Positions 38,906 through 49,313 of a stretch of DNA of 64,000 nucleotides are shown here, piece by piece; position 1 is the stretch's first letter, and each line of letters opens with the position of its first letter. The notes under the pieces are model-generated. The model was not told the origin of the DNA and made no database searches. It saw only the letters and a program-made list of their open reading frames with translations. Made by a program: the position numbers and the translations under genes. The DNA comes from JBHIDJ01 sp046760105 (GTDB taxonomy: Bacteria > Pseudomonadota > Gammaproteobacteria > Acidiferrobacterales > SPGG2), in assembly GCA_046760105.1 (NCBI GenBank), contig JBHIDJ010000003.1, positions 1 to 64,000 of the forward strand. Direction: 5' to 3'.

Positions 38906-40363
38906 CTACTCAAATCCCTTCGGGATTTGTCTATGCCAATCCGTCACCTGCTGGTAGCAGTGAGCGACGTTTAGGATGCGCGCTTCGTCAAAATACCGGC
39001 CGATGACGTGAAGGCCAATCGGATGCCCAGCCTTGTCGAAACCCACAGGGATCGATAGACCGGGCAATCCAGCGAGATTTGCCGGGATCGTATAGATGTC
39101 GTTCAAATACATGGCCACAGGATCATCAATTTTGGCGCCGATCTTGAATGCCGTCGTGGGTGTAGTCGGTCCCATAATTACATCACAGATGTCGAAAGCA
39201 CGTTTGAAATCCTCCGCAATCAGACGCCTGAGTTTTAGGGCTTGCAAATAATACGCATCGTAGTAACCCGCAGACAGGGCATAGGTGCCAATCAGGACGC
39301 GCCGTTTGACTTCGGCGCCGAATCCCTGCGACCGGGTCTTTTTGTACATGTCGATTAGATCCGTGTACTCCGGCGCCCGGTAGCCGTAGCGCACACCGTC
39401 ATAGCGGGCCAGGTTCGATGAGGCCTCCGCCGGGGCCAACACGTAATAACAAGGGACGGCAAGGCTGCAGTTGGGCATGCTGACATCGACGATCTCGGCG
39501 CCAAGCCGCTTGTATTCACCAAGTCCGGCCTCTACGGCTTGCGCCACCTCATTGCTGACGCCTTCCCCAAAGAACTCTTGCGGCAGTCCGATTGTTAAGC
39601 CCTTGATGTCGTGGTCGAGCTCCTTTGTGAAGTCCGGCACCGGCTCATCCACGGACGTGGAGTCGCGCGGATCAAAACCGGCCATCACGTTCAGGAGCCA
39701 GGCAGCATCCTCGACGCTGCGCGCCACTACGCCACCCTGATCTAGCGACGAGGCGAATGCCACCATGCCGTATCGTGAGACGCGGCCATAGCTCGGCTTC
39801 AAGCCGGTGATCCCACAAAAGGCCGCCGGCTGCCGGATCGAACCGCCGGTATCGGTCCCCGTTGCCGCCGGTGCCAGCGCAGCCGCAACCGCGGCGGCGG
39901 AACCACCAGAGCTGCCACCGGGTACAGCCTCCTGGTCCCAAGGGTTCTTGACCGGCCCGAAGTAGGAGTTTTCATTGGACGAACCCATGGCAAACTCGTC
40001 CATATTGGTCTTGCCGAGGATCAGCGCGCCCGCCTGCTTAAATTTACGGATGACAGTGGCGTCATAGGGGGCGACAAAGTTGGCCAGGATCTTCGAGCCG
40101 CATGTCGTCAGCATACCGTCCGTGCAGAAGATGTCCTTATGCGCTAGCGGTATCCCTGTCAGCGGACTGGCATCCCCACGGGCAATACGCGCATCGGCGG
40201 CCCGTGCCTGCGCAAGCACGCGCTCGCCATCAACCGTGATAAACGCGTTCAGGTGCTTATAGGTGCTGATCCGCCCGAGAAATGCCTCGGTGAGCTCGCT
40301 GCTGGAAAACGACTTGGCCTGCAGGCCTGCAGATAGGTCCGTGATCGGCTTATTATGTAACAC
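38906..40363 (-). CDS. gatA: Aspartyl/glutamyl-tRNA amidotransferase subunit A
   Basis: Amidase subunit releasing ammonia from glutamine for transamidation. It has 485 residues. The Ser-cisSer-Lys triad is visible: Lys in [13 protein letters not shown], and [13 protein letters not shown] with both serines, plus [17 protein letters not shown]-terminal [19 protein letters not shown]. Middle gene of gatC-gatA-gatB; 129 bases separate it from gatC, longer than usual. Confidence 0.97.
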   Translation of the reverse strand: MLHNKPITDLSAGLQAKSFSSSELTEAFLGRISTYKHLNAFITVDGERVLAQARAADARIARGDASPLTGIPLAHKDIFCTDGMLTTCGSKILANFVAPYDATVIRKFKQAGALILGKTNMDEFAMGSSNENSYFGPVKNPWDQEAVPGGSSGGSAAAVAAALAPAATGTDTGGSIRQPAAFCGITGLKPSYGRVSRYGMVAFASSLDQGGVVARSVEDAAWLLNVMAGFDPRDSTSVDEPVPDFTKELDHDIKGLTIGLPQEFFGEGVSNEVAQAVEAGLGEYKRLGAEIVDVSMPNCSLAVPCYYVLAPAEASSNLARYDGVRYGYRAPEYTDLIDMYKKTRSQGFGAEVKRRVLIGTYALSAGYYDAYYLQALKLRRLIAEDFKRAFDICDVIMGPTTPTTAFKIGAKIDDPVAMYLNDIYTIPANLAGLPGLSIPVGFDKAGHPIGLHVIGRYFDEARILNVAHCYQQVTDWHRQIPKGFE

Positions 40364-40492
40364 AGCGGCGCGCTCGCTGCGGTCTGAGCCGGATCAAGGC
40401 AACCGCGGCAGTGGCCAAGGTCTGATCTGTGCCAACGGATAGACTGATGCTCGATCCCTGCTCGAAATCGCCATACCCGCGTCGGCAGCGGC

Positions 40493-40780
40493 CTAATCGA
40501 CGACCTTGGGCACCAGATATAACCCGACCTCGGTGGCAGGGGCGAGCTGCTGGAACTTGTCGCGTCGGTCAGCCTCCGTAACGTTGTCTTCCCGCAGCCG
40601 CAGCCCGACATCCTGCGGATGCGCCATCGGTGTCACCCCGGTGGTATCGACTGCGTTCATCTGTTCAATCAGGTCGAGTATGCTCGACAGGCTGTCTGTA
40701 AACGACTTCGCCTCACGCTCATCGATCTCAAGTCGTGCGAGGTGTGCTATTCGCTCTACGTCGGCTCGACTCAGCGACAT
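40493..40780 (-). CDS. gatC: Aspartyl/glutamyl-tRNA amidotransferase subunit C
   Basis: Small subunit that links GatA and GatB. It has 95 residues, the standard length: SRADVERIAHLARLEIDERE, ILDLIEQMNAVDTTGVTPMA, LRLREDNVTEADRRDKFQQL, and the final APATEVGLYLVPKVVD. First gene of the gat operon and divergent from mreB, with the shared promoter region at 40781-40904. Confidence 0.95.
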   Translation of the reverse strand: MSLSRADVERIAHLARLEIDEREAKSFTDSLSSILDLIEQMNAVDTTGVTPMAHPQDVGLRLREDNVTEADRRDKFQQLAPATEVGLYLVPKVVD

Positions 40781-40904
40781 GGCTCAATGGCCCCATTGAA
40801 AGATGCGGCAAATTATCATATTCACCAATCCGGTTGAACCCGCAACGTCCCGTTGATACAGTTAAATTAAAGCTTTCGCTGGCATTGAGGCCTGAGCAGG
40901 GAAT

Positions 40905-41948
40905 ATGTTTAGGAGTTTACGCGGTTTTTTTTCCAGTGATCTTGCCATCGACCTTGGCACCGCCAACACGCTGGTGTACGTGCGGGACAGGGGCATCGTG
41001 CTGGACGAACCCTCCGTCGTCGCCATCCGGCACGACCCCGGCCCGCGCAACAATCGCAGCATACTGGCGATAGGCGACCAGGCCAAACGCATGCTGGGGC
41101 GGACCCCGGGCAACATACAGGCCATCCGACCGATGAAGGACGGCGTAATCGCCGACTTTACCGTCACCGGGGAGATGCTCAAATACTTCATTCGGCGCGT
41201 TCACGAAAATCGCCTGTTCCAGCCAAGCCCGCGGATCGTTGTTTGCGTGCCTTGCGGCTCGACCCAGGTGGAACGGCGGGCCATACGCGAATCGGCGATG
41301 GCAGCGGGCGCTCGTGAGGTCTACTTGATTGAAGAACCGATGGCCGCTGCCATCGGCGCTGACCTGCCGATTGTCGACCCGACGGGCTCCATGGTCCTTG
41401 ACATCGGCGGCGGCACGACAGAGGTGGGGGTGATTTCGCTCGGTGGCATCGTGTATTCCCAGTCTCTGCGGATGGCTGGTGACAAGATGGACGAGGCCAT
41501 CATTAACTACATTCGTCGTAGCTACGGCCTGTTGGTTGGCGAAGCAACGGCGGAGCGGATCAAACGCGAAATCGGCACTGCCTGGCATCAAAGCGAGGTC
41601 CGCCGCATCGAGTTCAAGGGCCGGCACATCGCGGACGGCGTCCCCCGCAGCCAGGAAGTCGACAGTCAAGAGATCCATAGCGCGCTGACTGAATGCCTCA
41701 ACGCGATTGTCAGCGCGATCAAGGCGGCCCTGGAAAAGACCCCACCGGAGCTGGGCGCGGACGTCGCCGAGAAGGGCATCGTGGTAGCCGGCGGTGGGGC
41801 GCTGTTACGGGACATCGATCGCATGCTCGGCGCCGAAACCGGCCTGCCGATTGTTATTACCGATGATCCGCTTACGTGCGTGGTCCAGGGTTGCGGGCGG
41901 GCACTGCAACAGGCGGAGACTCTGGGCGACGTTTTCCTGCAAGAGTAG
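40905..41948 (+). CDS. mreB: Rod shape-determining protein MreB
   Basis: Actin-like filament protein that positions the lateral wall synthesis machinery under the inner membrane. It has 347 residues. Nucleotide-binding motifs: [31 protein letters not shown], and [16 protein letters not shown]. The ATG is preceded by GGGAAT with AGGCCTGAGCA further up. First of mreB-mreC-mreD-mrdA-rodA, all same strand, which together define rod shape. Confidence 0.97.
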   Translation: MFRSLRGFFSSDLAIDLGTANTLVYVRDRGIVLDEPSVVAIRHDPGPRNNRSILAIGDQAKRMLGRTPGNIQAIRPMKDGVIADFTVTGEMLKYFIRRVHENRLFQPSPRIVVCVPCGSTQVERRAIRESAMAAGAREVYLIEEPMAAAIGADLPIVDPTGSMVLDIGGGTTEVGVISLGGIVYSQSLRMAGDKMDEAIINYIRRSYGLLVGEATAERIKREIGTAWHQSEVRRIEFKGRHIADGVPRSQEVDSQEIHSALTECLNAIVSAIKAALEKTPPELGADVAEKGIVVAGGGALLRDIDRMLGAETGLPIVITDDPLTCVVQGCGRALQQAETLGDVFLQE

Positions 41949-41966
41949 TCCGACGCGCTGTTTCGT

Positions 41967-42806
41967 ATGACGCATCTCTTCGCCCGGACGAGCGAACGCC
42001 CCTCGAGCTTGACACGACTGGTGTTCGTGGTGGTCTTGTCTGCGTTCTTGATGGCACTGGATCACCGCAGCCAGTATCTTCCAGAAATCCGCGCCGCGCT
42101 GTCGGTGCTGATCTACCCCATCCAGGTCGTGGCTGCGCTACCGGTGCGAGTGAGCGCGTGGGTGACGGAAGTCGTCACGACCGAGAAAACGCTGCGCGAC
42201 CGCATCGCCGAGCTGCGCAACGAGAACTTGGCGCACTTTGCGAGGCTGCAAAAGGTTGACGCCCTCGAGGCGGAAAACAAACGCTTGCGCGATTTGCTGG
42301 GATCAGCCCAGCGCGTTGCCGACCGAGCGGTAGTGGCCGAACTGGTAGAAGTCAGCCTTGAGCCGTTTACCCGCAAGATCGTGGTTGCCAAGGGAAGCCG
42401 TGACGGCGTTCGTCTGGGTCAGCCGGTGATTGACGCCCACGGTATCATGGGCCAGATCACAGAAGTGGGCGTGCTAACGAGTAAGGCCACCCTCATTACG
42501 GACCCCGGACATGCAATTCCGGTCATCGTGAACCGCAATAGCTTGCGGGCGGTTGTGTTCGGTACGGGTGCACCCGATCGCGTGCGCATACCCTACATGA
42601 CAGCCTCGGCGGATATTAAGGAAGGCGACCTGGTCGTAAGCTCGGGTATGGGCGGGCACTTCCCACCTGGTTATCCGGTAGCACAAGTAACCGAGCTCAT
42701 AAAGGACCCGAACGAGGCGTTTTTGCGAATCAGCGCGAGGCCGATGGCCCGACTAAATTACGGGAAGGAGGTGCTGTTGATCTGGCCCGGTGACGATGAG
42801 GACTAG
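41967..42806 (+). CDS. mreC: Rod shape-determining protein MreC
   Basis: Bitopic inner-membrane protein whose periplasmic domain activates PBP2-RodA. It has 279 residues: N-terminal cytoplasmic stretch, one helix (about 16-33), a coiled coil (RDRIAELRNENLAHFARLQK), then beta domains with VVAKGSRDGVRLGQPVIDAH, GIMGQITEVG, and VSSGMGGHFPPGYPVAQV. Starts 18 bases after mreB. Confidence 0.95.
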   Translation: MTHLFARTSERPSSLTRLVFVVVLSAFLMALDHRSQYLPEIRAALSVLIYPIQVVAALPVRVSAWVTEVVTTEKTLRDRIAELRNENLAHFARLQKVDALEAENKRLRDLLGSAQRVADRAVVAELVEVSLEPFTRKIVVAKGSRDGVRLGQPVIDAHGIMGQITEVGVLTSKATLITDPGHAIPVIVNRNSLRAVVFGTGAPDRVRIPYMTASADIKEGDLVVSSGMGGHFPPGYPVAQVTELIKDPNEAFLRISARPMARLNYGKEVLLIWPGDDED

Positions 42807-42812
42807 CACACC

Positions 42813-43286
42813 ATGCGCGGTGCACTGGTTATTGCCATCAGCTTTCTAGTGGCGTTCCTGTTGTCGATGCTTCCCGGGCCAGAATGGGCTCAGCAATTTC
42901 GTCCAAATTGGGTGGGGCTGGTTCTAATCTATTGGTGCATTGCTACGCCGACACGCGTAGGTGTCGGTATTGGTTGGTTGGTTGGTCTGGTACTGGATCT
43001 ACTCTTCGGCTCGCTATTGGGGCAGCACGCGCTGGCGATGGCGGTCATCGCCTACATCGCACATAAGCTGCACCTACAGCTTCGCATGTTCCCGCTATGG
43101 CAACAGGCGGTAACGGTGCTGATCCTGCTTGTCATCAATCAGCTGCTGGTTCTTTGGGTGAAGGGGGTTCTTGGTCAGGCCTCTACGCTCTGGCCCTACT
43201 GGACCTCAAGTATCGTCGGTATGGTGATCTGGCCGCTGGTGTTTGTCATCTTGCGAGATGTGCGCCGTCGGATAAATCTAAGCTAG
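42813..43286 (+). CDS. mreD: Rod shape-determining protein MreD
   Basis: Inner-membrane protein of 157 residues with five to six helices. Signature WVGLVLIYWCIATPTRVGVG and LVLDLLFGSLLGQHALAMAV are typical of MreD. Located between mreC (6 bases) and the PBP2 gene (3 bases), indicating one transcript. Confidence 0.93.
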   Translation: MRGALVIAISFLVAFLLSMLPGPEWAQQFRPNWVGLVLIYWCIATPTRVGVGIGWLVGLVLDLLFGSLLGQHALAMAVIAYIAHKLHLQLRMFPLWQQAVTVLILLVINQLLVLWVKGVLGQASTLWPYWTSSIVGMVIWPLVFVILRDVRRRINLS

Positions 43287-43289
43287 ACC

Positions 43290-45179
43290 ATGCTTGACAT
43301 ACCGATCAAGGACTATTTTCGCGAGACCCGGCTGTTCAATTCACGTCTTTCCGTCGCCGTGGTCGTAGTGTCATTGCTGACAATAGCCCTGCTCGCACGG
43401 CTTGCCTATCTGCAAATCATCAGCCACCGGCACTACGCTACGCTCTCCCAGGAGAATCGCATCCACCCGCGACCTATACCACCGGTTCGGGGGCGCATCT
43501 TCGATCGTAACGGCGTTGTGCTCGCGCAGAGCTTGCCGGTATTCACGCTGGAGATCGTGCCTGAGCAGGTCGAGGATATGGACGCGCTTCTGGCGCAGCT
43601 TGCCGATATTGTCGAGCTGCACCCTCGGGACTTAAAGACTTTCAAAAAGGAACTTCGTAAGCGTCCCCGATTTGAGAGCCTTACCCTGCGCACGCGCCTA
43701 AGCGACGAAGAAGCAGCACGTATCGCGGTTAACCGCCCGCATCTGGATGGGGTTGAACTAGAGGCACGACTACAACGCCACTATCCATTAGGCGGGCTGG
43801 GCGTGCACGCCATTGGTTACGTCGGCCGCATCGATGAGCAGGAACTCGAAGGCATCGATCGGTCTGCGTATCGCGGTACTCAGCATATCGGTAAGCTCGG
43901 CGTCGAGCAGCGTTACGAGCAGCTGTTGTTAGGGGAGGTCGGTATCGAGAAGGTGGAGACCAACGCCTATGGTCGGGCGTTGCGCGTGGTAGAGCGCATT
44001 GCACCAAGGGCCGGGAAGAATATATACCTCAACCTTGATGCCAAACTGCAGGCTATCGCCGAGCACGAACTCAAGGGGCGTCGCGGTGCCGTAATTGCCT
44101 TAGTTCCCAGAACCGGTGAAGTGCTTGTGTTCGCAAGCACGCCCGTCTATGACCCCAATCCGTTTGTAAACGGCATCGATCCTGAGGCCTATCGCGTGCT
44201 GCTCGAGGATCCGAACAAACCGCTCATCAACCGCGCCATTAATGGCCAGTACGCGCCCGGATCGACGATTAAACCGTTCTTAGCGATGGCCGCATTAGAA
44301 ACAGACGACTTCAATCCAGCCGAAACAGTTTTCTGTCGCGGCTGGTTTAGACTGCCGAGATCCACGCGTCGTTTCCGGGACTGGAAGAAGTATGGACACA
44401 AAGATGTCAATCTTCACGACGCGATTGTCCAGTCGTGCGATGTATATTTTTACAGGCTAGCCGTAAAGCTCGGCATTGACCGGATGCAAGACTTTCTCGC
44501 GAATTTCGGCTTCGGTACCGCTACGGGTATCGACCTCATGGGGGAAGCACAGGGGTTGCTGCCTTCACCGGGATGGAGACAGGCCCGCGGCGAAGCCTGG
44601 TATCCCGGTGAGACCGTGGTAACCGGCATCGGCCAAGGCCCGTTGCTTATTACACCGCTGCAGCTCGCGTCGGCGCTTAGCGCATTGGCCAACCACGGTA
44701 GCCGGGTCCAGCCCCGCTTGTTACGAGCGATCGAAGACCCCAAGACCAAGGCATTGACAGAATCAGCGCCGGAACCCGTTGGAGAGGTGGCTGTGACGCA
44801 ATACGATCATTGGCATGCAGTGGTCGCAAGCCTAGTCGACGTGGTGCATGGAGAAAAAGGCACGGCACGCCGGATCGGCTGGAATGCGCCCTATCAGATC
44901 GCAGGCAAGACGGGCACGGCGCAAGTCAAGGCTCTTGGCCAAACGGAGGAGTATGATGAAGAAAGCACGCCTGAGCACCTCCGCGATCATGCTTTGTTCA
45001 TCGCCTTTGCCCCGGCCGAGGACCCCCGGATCGCCGTGGCGGTAGTCGTTGAAAATGGCGGCGCGGGCAGTTCGACCGCGGCCCCCATTGCCCGCAAGGT
45101 GATGGATCAGTATCTGCTGGACGGCAATAAAAAGAATGACGTTTCTTTAAGCGTAAGCCTGGAGCGCGCCAGCCAATGA
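43290..45179 (+). CDS. mrdA: Penicillin-binding protein 2 (peptidoglycan transpeptidase)
   Basis: Transpeptidase of the elongasome. It has 629 residues: one N-terminal membrane helix (about 22-42), dimerisation domain with RGRIFDRNGVVLAQSLPVF, and the transpeptidase domain with the nucleophile motif GSTIKPF, the SCD motif in AIVQSCDVYFYRL and KTGT in IAGKTGTAQV. Directly after mreD and 51 bases before rodA, its glycosyltransferase partner. Confidence 0.96.
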   Translation: MLDIPIKDYFRETRLFNSRLSVAVVVVSLLTIALLARLAYLQIISHRHYATLSQENRIHPRPIPPVRGRIFDRNGVVLAQSLPVFTLEIVPEQVEDMDALLAQLADIVELHPRDLKTFKKELRKRPRFESLTLRTRLSDEEAARIAVNRPHLDGVELEARLQRHYPLGGLGVHAIGYVGRIDEQELEGIDRSAYRGTQHIGKLGVEQRYEQLLLGEVGIEKVETNAYGRALRVVERIAPRAGKNIYLNLDAKLQAIAEHELKGRRGAVIALVPRTGEVLVFASTPVYDPNPFVNGIDPEAYRVLLEDPNKPLINRAINGQYAPGSTIKPFLAMAALETDDFNPAETVFCRGWFRLPRSTRRFRDWKKYGHKDVNLHDAIVQSCDVYFYRLAVKLGIDRMQDFLANFGFGTATGIDLMGEAQGLLPSPGWRQARGEAWYPGETVVTGIGQGPLLITPLQLASALSALANHGSRVQPRLLRAIEDPKTKALTESAPEPVGEVAVTQYDHWHAVVASLVDVVHGEKGTARRIGWNAPYQIAGKTGTAQVKALGQTEEYDEESTPEHLRDHALFIAFAPAEDPRIAVAVVVENGGAGSSTAAPIARKVMDQYLLDGNKKNDVSLSVSLERASQ

Positions 45180-45230
45180 ACGAGCAATGTATATATTTGC
45201 GTTTAGGGTGTCTTGTCCTAACCTTGGAAT

Positions 45231-46313
45231 ATGACCTTTCTCGAACGCCTGCATCTCGATAGACCCTTCTTATATGGACTCTTAGTGCTTGCGTCCCTCA
45301 GCGTGGTGATTTTGTATAGCGCGAGCGCGGGCACGGCGACGGTCGCGCTTGGGCAGGCATTTCGCTTGGCTCTCGGCTTCGCGATTATGTTGGCGATCGC
45401 GCAGGTACCCCCCAATCAGCTCGCACGGTGGTCGCCACATGTTTACATCACGGGGCTCGTACTGTTGATTGGCGTGCTGGTAGTCGGCGCCACTGGCAAG
45501 GGTGCACAACGGTGGTTGAGCCTCGGGGCGCTGAACTTCCAACCCTCCGAGATCATGAAAATCGGTGTCCCGATGGTGTTAGCGTTCTACCTCTCTCGCC
45601 GGCCACTACCACCGCCGTTGTCTTGCATTGCGGTAGCAATCATCCTGGTGCTGATTCCCACGCTGCTGATCGCTCGCCAGCCGGACCTCGGCACCGCGTT
45701 ACTCGTGATGACATCTGGAATACTAGTGTTGTTTCTTGCAGGCATACGCTGGCGTTCGATCGCCGCGCTGCTGGCTGTGCTCGCAGCATCCGTGCCGTTG
45801 GTATGGCTTTACCTACACGACTACCAAAAACAACGTATCATTACGCTCTTCACCCCTGAGTCAGATCCCCTCGGGACGGGATATCACATCATTCAATCCA
45901 TGATTGCGGTCGGCTCGGGTGGGCTGTATGGAAAGGGATGGTTTAACAGCACCCAGACGCAACTGCAGTTTCTGCCGGAAAGTTCCACAGACTTTGTATT
46001 CGCCGTATTCGCAGAGGAATTCGGTTTGGTCGGGATTTTGGTAATCTTTGCCGCGTACGTGTTTGTCGTATTGCGGGGTCTAGCGATCGCCTTTTACGCG
46101 CAGGACTCCTACGCACGCCTGCTTGCAGCCAGCCTGACCCTGACTTTCTTTCTCTATTTCTTTGTGAACATTGGCATGGTCACCGGGATCTTGCCCGTTG
46201 TCGGGGTGCCGCTACCTATTATCAGTTACGGTGGCAGTTCCCTCGTCACCTTGATGGCGGCATTTGGTATCCTTATGAGCATCCAGACCCACCGGAAGAT
46301 CGTACAAATATAA
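45231..46313 (+). CDS. rodA: Rod shape-determining peptidoglycan glycosyltransferase RodA
   Basis: SEDS-family polymerase of lipid II, working with PBP2. It has 360 residues and ten helices. Family motifs: GAQRWLSLGALNFQPSEIMK, RQPDLGTALLV, IQSMIAVGSGGLYGKGW, LPESSTDFVFAVFAEEFGLV, and VTGILPVVGVPLPIISYGGS. The ATG is preceded by TTGGAAT. Followed by mltB at 12 bases. Confidence 0.96.
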   Translation: MTFLERLHLDRPFLYGLLVLASLSVVILYSASAGTATVALGQAFRLALGFAIMLAIAQVPPNQLARWSPHVYITGLVLLIGVLVVGATGKGAQRWLSLGALNFQPSEIMKIGVPMVLAFYLSRRPLPPPLSCIAVAIILVLIPTLLIARQPDLGTALLVMTSGILVLFLAGIRWRSIAALLAVLAASVPLVWLYLHDYQKQRIITLFTPESDPLGTGYHIIQSMIAVGSGGLYGKGWFNSTQTQLQFLPESSTDFVFAVFAEEFGLVGILVIFAAYVFVVLRGLAIAFYAQDSYARLLAASLTLTFFLYFFVNIGMVTGILPVVGVPLPIISYGGSSLVTLMAAFGILMSIQTHRKIVQI

Positions 46314-46325
46314 CTTAAACACTGC

Positions 46326-47324
46326 ATGCGCTTCTGGTTGCGTGTCTTATCTCTGACCCTCTTTGTCCCCTGGCTCCTGCCCGGTCCGACCGCGGCTGTC
46401 AGCCTGAGCGATTATCCGCAGCTGCGAACATTCGTCGAAGACATGGCGAACAAACACGCCATGGCGCAACAGCAACTCAGCCAATGGTTCGAGCGCGCCA
46501 CGATCCGACAGGATATTCTCCACGCCATCAACACACCAAAAGAGGCGCTGCCCTGGTACGAGTACCGCAAACTGTTCGTTACCAAACAAAGCGCCAGTCG
46601 TGGCCAGCGGTTCTGGCTATCGAACGCCGACGCGCTGTCGCGGGCCTGGCAAGATTATGGCGTAGATCCGGCAACGATCGTCGCCATTGTCGGCATCGAA
46701 ACCCAGTATGGCCGCAATCCTGGGGGCTTTCGCGTGATGGATGCGCTCACCACGTTGATGCTTGAATACCCCAAGCGCAGCGAATTTTTCCGGCGGGAAC
46801 TGGAAGAATATTTGCTGTTGCTGCAAGAATTGAACATGGACCCATTCGAACTGCCCGGATCTTATGCGGGCGCCATAGGGATTCCGCAGTTCATTCCCAG
46901 CAGTTACCGTCAATATGCCATCGACTTCGACGGCGACGGTCAGCGCAACATCGTGCGCAGCGTCGCTGATTCCATCGGTAGCGTGGCCAATTTCCTAAAA
47001 AGGCACGGCTGGCAAAAGGGTGGGGGTGTCATTGAACAGATTCGATTGCAGGGCGAATTCGCAGCTTGGCTCGATAAGCTCGACGGCAAACCGATGCCAT
47101 CACTAAGATACCTGGTGAGTTATGGTATCCTGCCGATGCGGTACAACGATGTAGACCAACGTGCGGCACTAATCAGGCTAGAAGACCAGGAAGGACCGGT
47201 CTATTACCTTGGGTACAACAACTTTTATGTCATCACGCGCTACAATCGCAGTCAAAACTATGCTATGGCGGTGTACGAGTTGAGCGAATGGATCCGCCGG
47301 CTGCACAAGGCGAATGCACCATGA
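46326..47324 (+). CDS. mltB: Lytic murein transglycosylase B
   Basis: Cleaves glycan strands to 1,6-anhydroMurNAc ends. It has 332 residues with a signal peptide (MRFWLRVLSLTLFVPWLLPG). The catalytic Glu lies in AIVGIETQYGRNPGGFRVMD, and GAIGIPQFIPSSYRQYAIDF DGD follows in order. No lipobox Cys is seen, so it may be soluble in the periplasm, unlike E. coli MltB. Its stop overlaps the rlpA start (ATGA). Confidence 0.95.
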   Translation: MRFWLRVLSLTLFVPWLLPGPTAAVSLSDYPQLRTFVEDMANKHAMAQQQLSQWFERATIRQDILHAINTPKEALPWYEYRKLFVTKQSASRGQRFWLSNADALSRAWQDYGVDPATIVAIVGIETQYGRNPGGFRVMDALTTLMLEYPKRSEFFRRELEEYLLLLQELNMDPFELPGSYAGAIGIPQFIPSSYRQYAIDFDGDGQRNIVRSVADSIGSVANFLKRHGWQKGGGVIEQIRLQGEFAAWLDKLDGKPMPSLRYLVSYGILPMRYNDVDQRAALIRLEDQEGPVYYLGYNNFYVITRYNRSQNYAMAVYELSEWIRRLHKANAP

Positions 47325-48154
47325 GGAAGATTCTGCCTCTCATATTGGTAGCAGTCTTGCTCACCGCGTGCGGTGGTCTGCATCGAAAGGGTGGTTATTA
47401 TGAGGATGATGGCCCGCCCAAACGCACCCGTGTCGACCTCTCCAAAATCCCCAGTGCCCTTCCGCGCGTCGAACCGCTCAGTCAGCACGGCAACAATCCT
47501 TATACCGTAAGCGGCAAGATGTACTTTCCACTAAGTAGCGCTAAAGACTACCGAGAACGCGGCATCGCTTCCTGGTATGGAAAGAAATTTCACGGCAAAC
47601 AAACATCCAGCCGTGAACGCTACGACATGTATGCGATGACAGCGGCGCATAAGGTACTTCCGTTGCCGACATACGTGCAGGTGCGAAACCTCCACAACGG
47701 GCGCGTTGTCGTTGTGCGCGTCAATGATCGTGGCCCGTTCCTGCGAAACCGTGTAATCGATCTATCCTATGCCGCTGCCGCCAAGCTCGACATGCTCAGG
47801 ACAGGTACCGCCTTGGTCGAGGTGAGAGCGATCGATGGAGTCGAGCCTTACCCGACCACACTGCAAACCGCCGGCGTACAAGCAGCCACCGAGCACTCCA
47901 GCAGCGGTCAGCCGTCGGCACCGCGCCTGTATTTGCAAGTAGGTGCCTTTACGAGCTGGGAAAACGCGGTAAGACTGCGCGCCCGCCTCAACCGAGCACA
48001 GCTTGGACTAATACACATTCAAAGCGAACTGCAGGACAATGTGCGCTTCTACCGCGTGCGCGTCGGCCCACTCGCGAGCATCGCGGAGAGTGATCGATTA
48101 GCGCAACGCGCGGCCGAGTATGGCGTTCCCGACGCCCATGTGATCGTCGAATAG
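47321..48154 (+). CDS. rlpA: Septal-ring lytic transglycosylase RlpA
   Basis: Lipoprotein of 277 residues from the ATG at 47321, which overlaps the mltB stop. Lipobox VLLTACGG near residue 16. The double-psi barrel core has GIASWYGKKFHGKQTSSRER and VVVVRVNDRGPFLRNRVIDL with the catalytic Asp region. A C-terminal SPOR domain (about 205-277, LYLQVGAFTSWENAVRLRAR) binds denuded septal glycans. Usually followed by dacA, which is missing here. Confidence 0.95.
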   Translation: MRKILPLILVAVLLTACGGLHRKGGYYEDDGPPKRTRVDLSKIPSALPRVEPLSQHGNNPYTVSGKMYFPLSSAKDYRERGIASWYGKKFHGKQTSSRERYDMYAMTAAHKVLPLPTYVQVRNLHNGRVVVVRVNDRGPFLRNRVIDLSYAAAAKLDMLRTGTALVEVRAIDGVEPYPTTLQTAGVQAATEHSSSGQPSAPRLYLQVGAFTSWENAVRLRARLNRAQLGLIHIQSELQDNVRFYRVRVGPLASIAESDRLAQRAAEYGVPDAHVIVE

Positions 48155-48308
48155 CGGCTGGCGCCACTGATGGCGTGCACGAGCAATTGGACGGCCCGTA
48201 TGGAGAGGTTGACCCGTTCAAACGTCCTGCACGACAATAGTTTGACAGTATAACGACCGTACGTTTGGTTTGGCTGTCGCTCAACGGCACGTTAAAGTCC
48301 CACAGGTT

Positions 48309-49211
48309 ATGCGAGCACTAACCCAGGAATCCACAGGCGACATCGCGAGCATCAATAGCGTTTATGTCGCCGGAAAGTTTGTTTCCGCGCATGAAGCGCT
48401 TATTTCCCCGTTTGACCGAGGTTTTATCTTCGGTGACGGCGTCTACGAAGTGATTCCGGTTTTCAACGGCCGCCTCTTTCGGCTACATCATCATCTGCAA
48501 CGTCTTGAGAATAGCCTGACCGCAATTGGGCTCGTGAATCCGCTAACGCACGCGCAATGGCAGCAGGTGTTGCAGCGCTTGATCGATGATAACGGCGCCG
48601 GCGATCAGTCGGTGTATTTGCAAGTTACCCGCGGTGTAGCGCTAAGGAATCATGCATTCCCGAACGACGCCCAAGCGACCGTGTTTGCCTACGCCCAGCA
48701 GATGACATACACGGACCCGATGGCGCCGGTCAGTGGGGTGTCCGTGATTACCGCTCAGGAGATCCGCTGGCAACGATGTGACATCAAGTCCACCTCGCTG
48801 CTAGCCGCGGTGATGCTGCGCGAACAGGCAGCCCGGGAAGGATCGGTGGAGGCGATTCTCGTTCGCGGGGGTCTCGTTACTGAAGGCGCTGCCAGTAATG
48901 TCTTCATCGTGCACAACGGCAAGCTAATGACGCCGCCCAAAGGCCCGTTCATTCTCGGCGGCATTACGCGCGATTTGGTCCTTGAGCTCGCGAGAGCGCG
49001 TGGCATCGTCTATGACGAGCGTGACGTGAAACAAAGCGAACTCACCGCCGCCGACGAGATATGGATAACGAGCTCGACTCAGGAGATCAAAGCTGTCACA
49101 CAGCTCGACGGTACGCCCGTGGGAAGCGGTATACCGGGACCGTTGTACACGCGCCTATACACGCTCTACCAGGAATATAAGGAAGCATTTCGGCAGGGCA
49201 AAGTTGAATGA
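48309..49211 (+). CDS. dat: D-amino acid aminotransferase (class IV PLP enzyme)
   Basis: Fold-type IV aminotransferase, 300 residues from the ATG at 48309. Motifs: ISPFDRGFIFGDGVYEVIPV, the PLP lysine in RCDIKSTSLLAAVMLRE, and GAASNVFIVHNGKLMTPP. Sits where dat is found in the rlpA-dacA-dat-ybeD-lipB-lipA order, supporting D-Ala/D-Glu metabolism for the wall. A TTG 39 bases upstream is a possible but weaker start. Branched-chain or ADC lyase activity cannot be fully excluded by sequence reading. Confidence 0.88.
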   Translation: MRALTQESTGDIASINSVYVAGKFVSAHEALISPFDRGFIFGDGVYEVIPVFNGRLFRLHHHLQRLENSLTAIGLVNPLTHAQWQQVLQRLIDDNGAGDQSVYLQVTRGVALRNHAFPNDAQATVFAYAQQMTYTDPMAPVSGVSVITAQEIRWQRCDIKSTSLLAAVMLREQAAREGSVEAILVRGGLVTEGAASNVFIVHNGKLMTPPKGPFILGGITRDLVLELARARGIVYDERDVKQSELTAADEIWITSSTQEIKAVTQLDGTPVGSGIPGPLYTRLYTLYQEYKEAFRQGKVE

Positions 49212-49313
49212 CGCCAGTAACCCGCTACCTATTAACCAAATCGCTTATGTAATGCAAAGCAAGCTTGTGTTCACGGCCCATCCTGGTTTCACCAGGCTAC
49301 TGCCATAAAGGCT